Below are positions 15,548 through 26,408 of a DNA stretch of 64,000 nt, piece by piece (the first letter of the stretch is position 1; each line of letters opens with the position of its first letter). The notes under the pieces were generated by a model. It was not told where the DNA came from. It searched no databases and saw only the letters and a program-made list of their open reading frames with translations. The DNA is from Sinonovacula constricta (lineage: Eukaryota > Mollusca > Bivalvia > Cardiida > Solecurtidae), in assembly GCA_007844125.1 (NCBI GenBank), contig CM017564.1, forward strand, positions 11,942,692-12,006,691. The letters run 5' to 3'. A program made the translations under genes and the position numbers.

Positions 15548-17955
15548 AATATTAAAATAATACTATAATGACAATGATAATACTCCCAATTTTAAAAATA
15601 ATAACTACACACAATTATAATTACAACAACAAAAGGGTCGCCAGTGGCGTAATGGTAGAGTCACCGGCTTGTAACTTCTCTGACTGCTTTAAGTCCCATC
15701 GCGTAGGTTCGAGTCCCGTTCGTGGCGAAGACGTTATGTGGGAAGATCTGCCAGCTGACCTGACGTACGCCGGTGGTTCTACCAGACATTTGCCAGTGGT
15801 CATCTTCCATTAAATGCTTGACGTCGCTCTAATGATCATAACCGCCGCTGCGATTTATTTTTAGAAACAAAAGCAACGAATAAACGCACGTTTCACAAAG
15901 ATGGTGAAAAGGCAGGTCGCTTGCAGGCCGTTGTTTTCTTTCTCCCCTCGATAAAACACATGGGACTCTCCCCATGGAAACTCGAACTTTGGATGATTGT
16001 AGTTTTTGGATATTTTGATGGTCTCATGACGAGCATCGAAGAACTCTGGTTCGCGCCACTCATGCATGGCCATTAGCTCTTGTGTGTAGATCTCATAGCT
16101 CACAGGACAGTTTCGGACTACAGGGGGAGCCACATCTGTATAGTAGACTATACTTTAATACAATATAATTTAAACGATAAAGTATAATTAGTCTTGTTGG
16201 CTTTTTAATTTTTTTTAAATATCCGTGTTACGCTTTTATATTTAATTCAGTAACGACATTTATAGAAGAGTGGTGGTAGTCCAGTGGTAGGACGCACGGT
16301 GTATGTGGTTAAAAGCTCGGCTGCGTTGCAGCCAATTTCATTTCAGCAAGAAAAAATGCATTGAATTGTTCCACTCCTCCACACAGGTGTTTTAATGAGT
16401 ACCTGAGATGTGTGATTCAGGTCTAGCACATGACGTTCATGCGTCATATGTCTCGGCTGCTGATAGTTGATTTACGAATGTAGCCATTGACCAAGTGGGA
16501 AAAACTGTGTAGATGGCTGAATATGCACTGGTATAGTAGACTATAAACCAGGTATTTACTGTTATCGTTTTACCTTTAGAAAGTAAACCTAAACCATAGA
16601 AACATCACAGTAAACTTAGGCAAATATAAACTCTAAAAACTGAACCATTTACACGAACAGTTTATTTTAAGAAGAAAGAAACCGATGTAAAGCATCCAAG
16701 GTGATGGATAGAGCATGCATTTTAGACAAGAAGATAAAATAAAATGATGAGAGTAACGAACCATTACTCTGACAGCAACTAGACTATTTGATACTTTACT
16801 TTCTTCCGTGTTGTCCGCTACATCTGTTATTTCAAGCTGCATTGTAAACATATGCTGCTTCTTTTGTCATAAAATACCTCGCCAAACAGCTGATAATTCC
16901 TATTAATGCCTGCTACCTTTTTGTAATTGCATGCTTCACTTTATTGTTGCTAGCTACGCTGTTAAAAAATGGAATACACGGTTTTGTCCGCAGAAGGTCT
17001 CATAGAACAGCTGTGATTTCTTTTTTTCTGCTACACTATCGTCCTGATGAATTTCATTAGAGATTGCTCTCAGAAACCGCGAAAATGAACAATGTGAGGA
17101 ATGTCTTGTGATTAATCTACAAACGTGTAAGACTTAAAAAGAAACAGTTCGGATGTGGTAAAGAGTCGATGTTTTCTATATGACCCCTATAGATTGCCAT
17201 CCAGAGAGTTCAGTTAGACGAGACGAGCCCCACTATCCTATCCTATTAATAGATAGATCAGGTAATAGTTTAGTATGCACATATGTTATAGTGGTAGAGA
17301 TTACTCCACTGTCACTGTTTAGCAACACTCTAATCTTCTTGTTTTCTCTGATACCATTGCAGCCTAAGGCTCTGGTCAGTCTGTAAAACCAATCCTTACC
17401 ACACACACACACACACGCACACGCACACACACTCACCACAAACACATAAGCACACACGCACACTGTTTTTCTGTCTCTGTCTGCCTGTCTGTCTCTCTCT
17501 CTCTCTCTGGCTCTCTGTCTCTCTCTGTGTTTCTCTCTCTGTGTCTCTCTGTCTCTGTCTCTGACTCTGTCTCTCTCTTTCTCTTTCTCTTTCTCTCTCT
17601 ATCTATCTCTGTGTTCTTCAACCTATAGTTGAAACTTAAGAAGAAGAAGGTGTTTAATTTTAAGGTGTCCTAGCATCTTATTGTAATATGCACAACAGTC
17701 AATGCATTTATGGTGCATACATTGTATTTCATCATTAGTTCGTACAAGATACTATTGTTTCTAAAACTAACGTTGAAAAAAACACGTTTCTTTAAAGAAA
17801 AAATCTATATCATCTTTTGCAACAAATGCTCATACCTATTTCGCAGTTCGGACCTTCCCAGTCCGTTTCGCACTGACATGTGTAGCCGTTTGGAATATTG
17901 GTACATGTCCCATTGTTCTTGCATGGAGAGGGAGAGCTCGAACAAGAAGCCATAT
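12197..17955 (-). CDS. EGF/HYR/sushi domain protein, 3' end of gene (exons 17955-17836, 16135-15890, 14617-14414, 12378-12197)
   Basis: Four minus-strand exons that join in phase 1 throughout: an EGF-like domain, a HYR domain, a CCP/sushi domain, and a short Cys-rich terminal exon with TGA at 12197. This combination is typical of extracellular mosaic proteins (SVEP1-like and many lophotrochozoan adhesion or scavenger-type proteins). EGF, CCP and HYR modules are classically carried on symmetric 1-1 exons, which is what is seen. The 5' end (signal peptide and any further modules) was not found and may lie at 18000-25000, across the N gap, or be missing. Specific function unknown. Confidence 0.75.
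12379..14122. other. Intronic or intergenic, including a CpG-richer block at 13040-13880
   Basis: Mostly AT-rich. 13040-13110 and 13560-13880 are richer in CG dinucleotides (gcgttcggaaatgaatcgcg, gtacggcggcgggtcc). Open frames of 83 and 86 codons overlap there on both strands with no recognisable domain and no clear splice sites. It may be a promoter-like island or an uncatalogued repeat. Confidence 0.35.
14123..14272 (-). CDS. Possible alternative terminal exon encoding a transmembrane tail
   Basis: After the acceptor-like TTTCTTTTTTAAACTAAG, an open stretch of 49 codons plus TAG reads KKTPTCIVFVQRPYF, then IVFFIIVIIAIAAFLFLFI and SLVVQKHSHLKEKDY. This looks like a single membrane helix with a short basic cytoplasmic tail, as expected for a membrane-anchored isoform. 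The phase is wrong for direct joining to the sushi exon, which ends in phase 1 while this starts in phase 0. Either an intermediate exon is missed or the hydrophobicity is a by-product of AT-rich sequence. Confidence 0.3.
   Translation of the reverse strand, partial: KKTPTCIVFVQRPYFIVFFIIVIIAIAAFLFLFISLVVQKHSHLKEKDY
14414..14617 (-). CDS. CCP/sushi domain exon
   Basis: Phase 1-1, 204 bp. It encodes LPCQDLKEVENGFYVCNGW, NVCTLMCKPGFNPLFPAN and NTFLCDAKGMWNADENYSYYC. The cysteine spacing, the NG near the start, the CKPGF motif and a W before the last Cys fit the CCP fold, with extra cysteines. The acceptor is TTTTAG and the donor is AGAC/GTAAGT (strong). A 44-bp minisatellite begins about 80 bp upstream in transcript sense. 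Confidence 0.88.
14690..15180. repeat. 44-bp minisatellite in the sushi-HYR intron (about 11 units)
   Basis: Unit: agcggcagtacaagcaccgg, tctggcggtataaacaacgg, ttta (44 bp; taagcggcag at 14721 and 14765). Units are nearly identical, varying mainly agcggc/agtggc. Confidence 0.95.
15241..15545. repeat. (TTA)n microsatellite
   Basis: About 300 bp of TTA with ATGTTTA interruptions. It is a transcribed-intron repeat lying next to the 44-bp minisatellite and a SINE. Confidence 0.96.
15637..15830 (+). mobile_element. tRNA-derived SINE with intact A and B boxes
   Basis: tRNA-like head at 15637-15729: tcgcca (15638-15643) can pair with tggcga (15723-15728), an A box-like tggcgtaatgg, and a perfect B box ggttcgagtcc (15706-15716). 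A SINE-type tail follows (gacgtacgccggtggttcta). The middle does not fold into a normal anticodon arm, so this is not called a functional tRNA. Confidence 0.6.
15890..16135 (-). CDS. HYR (hyalin repeat) domain exon
   Basis: Phase 1-1, 246 bp. It starts DVAPPVVRNCPVSYEIYT, continues HEWREPEFFDARHETI and FPWGESHVFYRGEKENNG, and ends LQATCLFTIFVK. This is the HYR pattern PP.i.nCP......v.W.eP.f.D.......pG...V.Y.a.d..gn...C.F.v.V, with the two conserved cysteines. Acceptor TATACAG; donor AAAC/GTGCGT. Confidence 0.85.
16266..16470 (+). mobile_element. tRNA-derived SINE-like element
   Basis: Starts with an A box-like stretch (gtggtagtccagtggtagga); a clear B box was not found. It lies in the intron between the HYR and EGF exons. 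Confidence 0.35.
16640..17110 (-). mobile_element. Diverged inverted copy of the 80-bp-core element
   Basis: Shares with 41180-41545 the ordered landmarks gacaagaagata, gagagtaacgaaccattactc, ctttcttccgtgttgtccgctacat, taattgcatgc and agctgtgatttct. It lies between the HYR and EGF exons of the mosaic gene. Confidence 0.5.
17400..17610. repeat. (CA)n then (CT)n-rich tract
   Basis: 17400-17463 alternates CA with occasional CG; 17464-17605 is pyrimidine-only CT/TGTCT-rich. Intronic to the mosaic gene. Confidence 0.95.
17836..17955 (-). CDS. EGF-like domain exon
   Basis: Phase 1-1, 120 bp. It encodes DMASCSSSPSPCKNNGTCTN then IPNGYTCQCETDWEGPNCEI, with six cysteines in the EGF order C-x-C-x-C-x-C-x-C-x-C. 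It lacks the D/N-x-D/N-E start and hydroxylated Asn pattern of calcium-binding EGF. The acceptor is TTTTAG and the donor is ATAG/GTATGA. Confidence 0.9.
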   Translation of the reverse strand: MWLLVRALPLHARTMGHVPIFQTATHVSAKRTGKVRTAK

Positions 17956-18176
17956 CTAAAATATAAAAGGAATATGCAAACAGGTATACTTTTGGGATGT
18001 CTTCAGGTTTCACCTATGGGGTTGCCAAAGAGCTGTTTGCTGTATTTGAGCGCTAGACTAAATACATAACTCACAGAAAATGCAAGCAAACATGGTGTTT
18101 GATCAAACACGATTTATTTATGCCGAAGCAATCTCAAAACCGTTCGTATGTGTCTGTTAGTTTAACAGTCCGATAT

Positions 18177-18447
<271 letters not shown>

Positions 18448-21400
18448 TTTATTTATTTTTTGGGTTTTACGGCACACACTTAACAGGTCATGCAAAGTTA
18501 AATGTGAATAGGGCGTAATCAGGTTAAAACCAAACTACGCATGTTAAATACAGACAAATAAAAAACTATCAGGTAATATATATATAAATCGATTTTGCAA
18601 AGTCGATGACCTCATCAGTACTTTAAAATGTAGATGCAGAACATCAAAGTCGCCGGAAATACTGTTTCAGAAAGCTAGATATACTTAGCATATTAGAATT
18701 AAGCAATTCATTTGCTTTATGGAATAAAACCTGTTTTAAATAGATTATGTTGTTAATTGATTAAATTTGTCAGTGTGTATGACATATTTTAGTTCCTCGG
18801 GCATCACAACAACGCAAAATATTTACAGCACGCAACAATAACTTTATTATTCTTTGATACAAATTTAAAACCAGAAAGTTTCAATCTTAACAAACCTTGA
18901 ATGCTGAGCAATATTACACACATATCCATCAGTGATCGTACAGATGTGTAAATTAATTGTGATAATTAGTACAGCACAAGCTTAATAGAGAAGTCTAAGC
19001 ACTTGCAGCAGTATATACGTATGTAGGTATAAATCCGAAGAAACGGACGCAATTTGGTTGACCTCGTTACTAATTTTAATAATAGGCGGTCGTTTAAATT
19101 CGGCATCTTTAACATAAATGATTATGGGGTTGCGCATGCCCTTTTTTAAAAATTATGGTATTACCCAGCCAGAGTATATAGCCTTTTTATTGATTGAACA
19201 ATAGCTTTGTTCAGTAAAAGCAAAACATGTTTTTGAAAGGAAACCTGGCTCATTTTGAGCAACGGATACAAGTGGTAGTTAAAATTTGAGTTAGCACATT
19301 AAGTTACAATTACAATTTTTTGCTTGGATATATTTCTAAGAATTTTCAGAGTGTGGTATCCTAGAGTACAATTAATTTTAAGGAATTGTAAAATTAATTC
19401 AAAGTATTTATAAGAAAGGCAGATCTGCAAGCGGTAAGAATTAAGGAATCGCTCTTAAAACATATTTTGCTGTCTTTAATTGTTGCATTTTGCATTAAAA
19501 ATATTAGATTACACTGCTCATATGCATGCTTTATAAAGTAAAATATGAGGTTTATTACAAACTCTTAGGTTTGTAATGTAAAATTATCATATTAATTAGT
19601 TTTAAAGTAAATAATAAATGTGTTAGTAGTTTTCAGTTAAATAATAATTGGTTATAATTGTTTAGTTAAATACAACGTGCCGTTTAGTTAAGCTAAATGC
19701 AAAAGTTTAACTGAAAGTAGGACAAATAATGACAGGATTTATAATCAAAGTAAGGAAATATACTATGACGCATGGGAAACTAGTAAAATGGCGATAAAGA
19801 GGCCCGAGTCAGGACCGTGATTGATGCATACGTCAAAATATAGGCGGGAAGCGTGAGTTTCGCACTGTACAAATGACACGATCGTCAAAAATATATGCGA
19901 GCTCAGTTCGGATAAACAGTTAGCTAAGACTATATACCTTAGGCGTGCAGAATTGGGTAGGAAAGGAGGAATTAAGATGAGCTAGGGAGAAGAGTGTGGA
20001 TTTGGACGCGGTAGAGAGAGGTATTCACGCCTCACTGTTGTTAGATTGTAAAATGTTACTTTCATTAATTAAAATTGTAATCATGGGATGATGTTGCGTT
20101 CTACTATGGAGCGCTGTTGCATCAAAGGTTGATAGCCTAAATATTTTAAGTAAATTACCTCAAGCCATACTGTACATGTGTTGGAAAATGTAAAGCAAAG
20201 TTCAACTTACCTACTTTCTCAGCTTTTCAAAACTTAAATTTGCTCTTGAGGTGAAAATGGTCATTGGTAAAAGAGATTGAAAGTGTAATTTCATAGTGCA
20301 TAGTGTAAGTTTTATAATTCCATAAAGTGTTCTACAATTGATATAATAGGTAAAAGCCTTAGTGTTAATGGTATCAAAGAGATAATGTAACATTTACATT
20401 AAGGTTAATGACGCATTTAATCTATTAACGGTATGTTCAAGCAAATCACTGTGACCACCAAGTATAAACAACATAAAAAACAGAAAGCCATATACTGATT
20501 CACACAAACGAAATGAAAAGTTTAAATTTTTATTAAGAGGCTGACTATTCAAGTAAGGTGAGGGATTCCAAAAGCTTGAATGGCCAAAGTCTTGATACTA
20601 ACACACTTTGCCATTTCTAGGGGGTGGGGGAAAGACTGAACCAATATTGCTAACAAAAGTATGTTACCATCATTAGATACAACTAGATTGTATAGTGTTC
20701 AATAAACTGTAACTTTATGTTACAACTTGGTTGTATATTGTTCAATAATCTGTAATTTAATGTTACTTGTTCAATAAAACGTTATGTAATGTTTAGTTCA
20801 CGCTGCCAATATAGCTGAAGTTCGGTAGAAATACAAGTCTAAAAATGCTTAGTTTAATACTGTCATATGCTTGTGAAACAACTGTCATTAACAATGCTAA
20901 ATACACTTGTCACATTGTCTTATTGATTTTATTAATGGACATATGTTTTTATACATATACAATAACGTTGTTAACACAATGTTTAAAAGCAGGTTTATTG
21001 GTGGTAAACAAACTGATGGATTTTCATTGATTCTAAATGTANNNNNNNNNNNNNNNNNNNNNNNNNNNNNNNNNNNNNNNNNNNNNNNNNNNNNNNNNNN
21101 NNNNNNNNNNNNNNNNNNNNNNNNNNNNNNNNNNNNNNNNNTTTGTATAACTTATCTTAATTACATATACATAGGATACATTATTTTACACTTATTATCT
21201 GCTACAATATTTTAAACCTTTTTTGTATGTAGAGTTATGCAGTCTCTTGAAGGGCAGGCCTCAGTTATTACTTACTGAATACTAAGACTTCATATGGTAA
21301 TTGCACTGATATTATTGTGTTGCCCTAGTAATCAATAAGAAAAGTGGCATATACACTTACAAACATATACAATTAATTGCATTATTTTTAATTTTAAAGT

Positions 21401-22675
21401 TATCCATTTTAATAAATAAAAGACATTGTACAAAATGTTACAAAGCTTAGCTTTCTGTTGCATTATTTTTCGGTGAAGTGGATGTTCTCCATTATCGTGT
21501 CCTTGTTATGTAACGAGTTTAAGTTTATTTGATTACGTCTAATCGCCAGAGATATACCAATGTTTTTAGTATTCCCCAAATCCTATAGGTTCTTCCAAAC
21601 AGAAGAATAATTATATCTGCTATTGATGCATTCTTCTCCTATTCATCGTTGATATCCATTTTAATGGAGACGAAACCGGCTAACTGCCATGAATGTAAAA
21701 AACAATTCTACATAAATGCTGGAGCACGACGCCTATAAATGGAATGTTCACTGAAATTTGCGTATTGGAAAAGTTTGTTTTGCAGGCTTTCTTAACCCGA
21801 TAAAGTACGGGTCCTAATTCGGTAACCGGCGTTATATTTTATTGATTTTTTATCTTTGTTTTTGTATGTCTGTCAATGTTTCAAAAAAAACTTTGAACAT
21901 AAACAATAACATACTGAGAAAGAAAAAAAAAACATACTAGGTTTGAGAAAAGTTATATCTAAACATAACGTAAATTGCCAAAAGTTTTATAATTAATCTG
22001 ATTCCATAAACACAAACACTACTGCCGGGACCAACATAGATCTTTATTGCATAAGTAGACAACATTTAACATCAAATGGACATCTAGGTCGGAATCTATA
22101 TACAGCCGACATACACAAGGGATTGCGTATGCGGGGCAACTCGTCATGGCATCATAACGCTATTCCGTTAGAGCAAGTATGCTTTCGTCAAGAAGTTAAT
22201 CAAGTCATTTTTATAATATTCTCGGTGACGATGTATCTAATCTATTGATTGTGCGTGAAATACCATTTGTCGTGAATACTAAAGGGAAGTTACACATTAA
22301 AAATGTTAAATATAACACGACGAGTGATCTGTCTGTAAATACCTTTGTAGATGTAAGTAATACAAACAAAAGCAATGCTCTCATACAAAGATGAATGGGT
22401 TTTTAGTTATAAACCATAAATCTATAATAACATTGCATTTATGTAGCAAAATAATATGGAATAGTATTTGGCGTTCATTGTGGTAAGAAGGGGTTCTAAA
22501 TGCTGCAATATTATCCAGGCGCTGTCCTTTAAACCATGTTTTGAACGTTGTACCTTCTTTGTAGGTTAAGAGCTGTTAGTCTTCCACTGTCGAGCTTGTT
22601 CATTAGTTCCAGGATCGAACAGGTATATCCAGGTCTTTCTGGTAGGAAAGTAAGGTTCCGATTTTCGTCGCTTAC
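18448..22675. other. Unrecognised, AT-rich, contains the assembly gap
   Basis: I looked for EGF, CCP or HYR exons on the minus strand here and saw none. A less AT-rich patch at 19780-20030 has no convincing open frame. Confidence 0.4.
21042..21141. other. Assembly gap (100 N)
   Basis: Exactly 100 N, the conventional placeholder for a gap of unknown size. Sequence order across it relies on scaffolding, and exons of the EGF/HYR/sushi gene may be missing here. Confidence 0.99.
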
Positions 22676-22745
22676 CTTGCAAAATTGTGCAAGGAGCTTT
22701 GTATACGTAGTTCCAATACAGTGACATTTTTATGACACCACAAAT
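22676..22745 (-). other. Weak exon-like segment with good splice sites
   Basis: 70 bp bounded by TTTCCACCTCTTTGCAG and AAG/GTAAGC and open in two frames. One frame gives CGVIKMSLYWNYVYKAP. No domain is recognisable and its phases do not join the EGF exon, so it is only a candidate. Confidence 0.15.
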
Positions 22746-22949
22746 CTGCAAAGAGGTGGAAACGTTTCTACCTTCCATAATACTGGAACTTGGCATTCTC
22801 ATTTCCCTCGTTTTATGCACAATGCATTAGAAAGAGAGAGGTAGTTTTATTAAACTATTGTTGTTAATTGGTTTGTTTATTGTTGTTTTCATCTTAATAT
22901 ACGTTACCAAACCACAAGCTGAAATAAAACACCAACACAGGAAATGAAA

Positions 22950-23248
<299 letters not shown>

Positions 23249-23954
23249 ATTGTTAATGATATTATAACATATTTATGGTTACAATTCATTGTGCATGCCA
23301 GTTTTAGCCCTGTTTAATACTATACCTTCTGTATTCCATGTGTGTGAAGTCTATATTATGTTTCTGTTCTTCTGGGCAACTGAATGACAAATTAACTTAA
23401 AACATTTACATCTTGATATTTGTATTCATGTTATGTTATGTATTAACGTGTGAATTGAATATGAACAACTAAAAACGAACAACTAGCTTGGCCAATTATA
23501 TATTCTACTCTGTATACACTGTATACACGAATCACACTAAAGTGGTATTCATATAGGACGTTATGTACAAAAGGCATAAACGATACAAAAGTTAACTTAA
23601 ACATGTCAATGTGTCCTATCTTTGATGATAATAACTATCGGAAGATAAATGAATACGTTCTAATTTGTTATGTTTGTAAACTGTTATATGTATGGCTCCA
23701 AAATTAAATATATTAATTAATATAAAAAGTTTTGAACTGATTTTACTTTTAATAAGTCCAATTACGTGCAGCGGGGAGAACAGTATACAAGTATACAACA
23801 CAGCATAAAAGAATCAGCTCCTGTCTATTTCGGGTCTGGGTGGTTTGTTGGGGGTGCACATGATTATTTGTAGGCCATATTTAGCAAAAACAATGGCAAG
23901 ATTACAATTGATTAACAATATTACATGACAAGTGGTTTACTTTGAAGTACAGGA

Positions 23955-24236
23955 ATACATATGTGTGCATTTGTGTGCGTGTGTGTGCGTGCATGTGTAT
24001 GTGTGTGGGTGCGTGTGCGTGCGTGTGTGTGTGTACGAGTGTGTGTGCGTGTGTATGTGCGTGTGTGTATGTGTGTATGTGTGTGTATGTGCGTGTGTGC
24101 GTGTGTGTGCGTGTGTGTTTTGGTGTGTGTGTGCGTTTGTGTATTGTGTGCATGTGTGTGCGTGTGTGTAAGTGTGTATGTGTGTATATGCGTGTGAGTG
24201 TGCGTGTTTGTGGGTGCGTGTGTGTATGTGGGTGTT

Positions 24237-24268
<32 letters not shown>

Positions 24269-24445
24269 TTTTTGTGCGTGTGTATGTGTGTGTTTGTCTA
24301 CGAGAGAGAGAGAGGTTGAGAGAGTGTGTGTGCCTGTGTGTGAGAGATAGTGTGTACATGTGTGTGCGTGTGTATGAGAGAGAGTGCGTGTGTGTGTGCG
24401 TGTGTGTGAGAGAGAGAGAGAGTATGTGTTTGTGTGTGTTTGTGT
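23955..24445. repeat. (TG)n-rich tract with CG and GA interruptions
   Basis: Almost 490 bp of alternating purine-pyrimidine (GTGTGC, GTGTAT), with gagaga blocks in the right half. All long open frames across it are artefacts of low complexity. Confidence 0.97.
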
Positions 24446-24789
24446 TTGTATATAAAGCAGCATGCCGTGCAATCTTACGTTAACATTAAAATTTAAGGCC
24501 TAATTGTGTGCTTGTTTACAACGGAGCTGGACGGTCTGGCAATTTACTAATGTTTGTAATATGGTTTGTATCTTATTGCATTAAAATAGATGTTAAAATT
24601 ATTACAAGTCCATCATTGTAAGCCTAAAAGAATGTCAATACGTATACTTTAGGAAATGAATCATTGCTATTTTTGTCGTAACGGTACTAAATAATGAATT
24701 GGCTAGTGAGTGGTCTATGAAAAATCATGGACAAATTTCAAGTTGCCTTGGGTGTATGTAGCCCTATGATATTGGGAGAATGTGTAAAC

Positions 24790-24850
24790 GGTTAGATTAG
24801 CCTGTTAACGATGGGTCCCGGTTTCGAGTCTCGGACTGGCTGCACATTTT
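24790..24850 (+). mobile_element. SINE head fragment with B box
   Basis: cggttagattagcctgttaa, cgatgggtcccggtttcgag, tctcggactggctgcac resembles a tRNA 3' half with B box ggtttcgagtctc. No complete tRNA fold. Confidence 0.35.
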
Positions 24851-25109
24851 CTTCCTTATATATCAAATATTATAAAATTTAACAAATGTTAGCAGACCTT
24901 TCAAGGACACTTAAATCGACACCAAGAGGTCTCGCGATAATATACACGAAAGTACGTACATGTACAATTAGTATCACCACTGAGGTAATTCATTTGATAA
25001 AGATATACAATTAACAAGTAACGTAAATGTGATTTTTATTAGGGGATATAACTTTATTGATTAGTCAATAATGAATATCATCTGCTGTTCGTAATGACGT
25101 TATTCATAG

Positions 25110-25250
25110 GCGCTGCTTTGGAAAGCGGTGCCTCTTATGGAATGCATCTTTATGGGGACGCAAGTGTAGCTGGTAAAACAGAAAATCGCAGCTGCTCTGT
25201 GAGGCATTTTTCAAAGGAAAGAACATCATGTTCCGTTTTGTTAACATTGT
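25110..25250 (+). mobile_element. Head-only fragment of the 80-bp-core element
   Basis: gcaagtgtagctggtaaaac, gaaaatcgcagctgctctgt, gaggcatttttcaaaggaaa closely matches 45100-45170. No monomer follows. Confidence 0.5.
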
Positions 25251-25357
25251 AGCATCGCAGTGGTAAATGTCAAAGTCCCAATCGGAACTCCTCGAGTGAT
25301 TCCGTCCTAGGTACAATCATCCCTCGGATGTATCTTGTGCAATAAAACTTAATGAAA

Positions 25358-25664
25358 TCACGATCGTGTTGTCGGAAGTCGGAAGAAGAATATGCCTAAG
25401 TAACACAAAGCAAAAGCAGTGACATCGTTTGACAGAGGCGTGTCTGCTGCGCTGGGAAAATTAAAATCGCACGATTTAAATTTGAAGCCGCCACAAATTG
25501 AAGTTTTACTGGCATCGTCCTGCATCACCTGAGCTGCCATCTTTGTTTTGACGTCGGTCTCAAAAGAAGTCCCATTTAGATAAATGGTCGAGGTGATCCG
25601 ACTTCCTACATACATCCGAGAGATGATTCGTGAATTATTCGAGGTGCTTCGCACAATTTCTGTG
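25358..25664 (-). CDS. Open segment with acceptor and hydrophobic C terminus, unassigned
   Basis: After the acceptor TTTTCCACAG (exon would begin near 25663), about 100 codons are open to TGA at 25358: IVRSTSNNSRIISRMYVGSR, ITSTIYLNGTSFETDVKTKM, AAQVMQDDASKTSICGGF and later DVTAFALCYLGIFFFRLPTT. The N-glycosylation sequon NGT and the hydrophobic C terminus would suit a secreted or GPI-anchored protein, but no family is recognised. It may be the last exon of an unseen gene or an upstream exon of the EGF/HYR/sushi gene with an undetected donor (CAG/GTGATG is present inside). Confidence 0.3.
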
Positions 25665-25956
25665 GAAAAGTGTAATGATTTTCAAAACTGTCTACATACG
25701 CATTTACAAATATTTCAAAAATCACAACAATAATAAAAACATCATTATTTGTTTGCATAACTATGCGCAAAACACCATAATATCTATAGAGCTATGGTTC
25801 CATTACTTAAATATGGACATGTATTGTTATGACTGTTACCTTGGGTTACAATGTAGGCACAAAAACAGCAATGTAAAGGGATAAAAAACGAGTAATCCCG
25901 GTAAATGGACCAACTTGCATTTAAGAAGTATTAAGGGGGGACAAACATGTTTATGC

Positions 25957-25969
25957 CCCCCCCCCCCAT
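25957..25969. repeat. Poly-C/G run
   Basis: A 13-base C run shortly downstream of the OATP stop codon (in transcript sense, a G-run in the 3' UTR or flank). Confidence 0.9.
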
Positions 25970-26007
25970 TACAACTGTGACTGTGTACATAAAATATGTT
26001 ATTACGA

Positions 26008-26020
26008 TTTAATATTTAAT
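26008..26020 (-). promoter_or_regulatory. Candidate poly(A) signals for the OATP gene
   Basis: Two ATTAAA hexamers in minus orientation (26008-26013 and 26015-26020) about 100 bp past the stop codon. ATTAAA is the commonest variant of AATAAA. In AT-rich DNA such hexamers also occur by chance. Confidence 0.3.
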
Positions 26021-26115
26021 TATGTTTTCACTTGAAGAAAATTTACTTCCTCATAAGATACACATACAACACAGCTCTATTTTGACTAACCCCAGTTCGG
26101 TGTTGACATTCATTT

Positions 26116-26408
26116 CTACGTCGTCACAATTACTTTGTCTTTCACATCAACGCTGACACCAGCATTTGGTTTAGCCATATTCATAATGTCTGATTTATGC
26201 CATTCCTTTCTCTTCCGCACTAAGTATGCCGCTACGATAAGCGGAAGTATTGCCAATCCAGTACAGATTGTGCCGAACGAGTGGATGACGTTACGGAAAG
26301 ACACTATGTCGTAAAGTTGACAAGATAGTCGCTCCCCACATTTAAACTGCCACAGAGAACAAGTGTTGTCGATCAGTAGACCAGAGACGACTGGGGACGG
26401 CATCCATC
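26116..26408 (-). CDS. OATP exon 12: TM12 and cytoplasmic C terminus with stop
   Basis: Starts in phase 1 after acceptor TTTCAG and encodes GWMPSPVVSGLLIDNTCSLW, the OATP motif G.iPgPv.fG.liDstC.lW. TM12 follows (SFGTICTGLAILPLIVAAYL), then a basic tail (RKRKEWHKSDIM) ending DVKDKVIVTT and TAG at 26116. The terminal VTT does not fit a class I PDZ ligand. Possible ATTAAA poly(A) signals lie about 100 bp downstream. Confidence 0.96.

Noticed and set aside
15637..15729. Functional tRNA gene
   Set aside because: It has a good B box and pairing ends, but the centre does not form a proper anticodon arm, and a SINE-type tail follows.
23902..24483. Histidine/threonine-rich and cysteine/valine-rich open frames
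   Set aside because: They are translations of the (TG)n/(CA)n tract in several frames.
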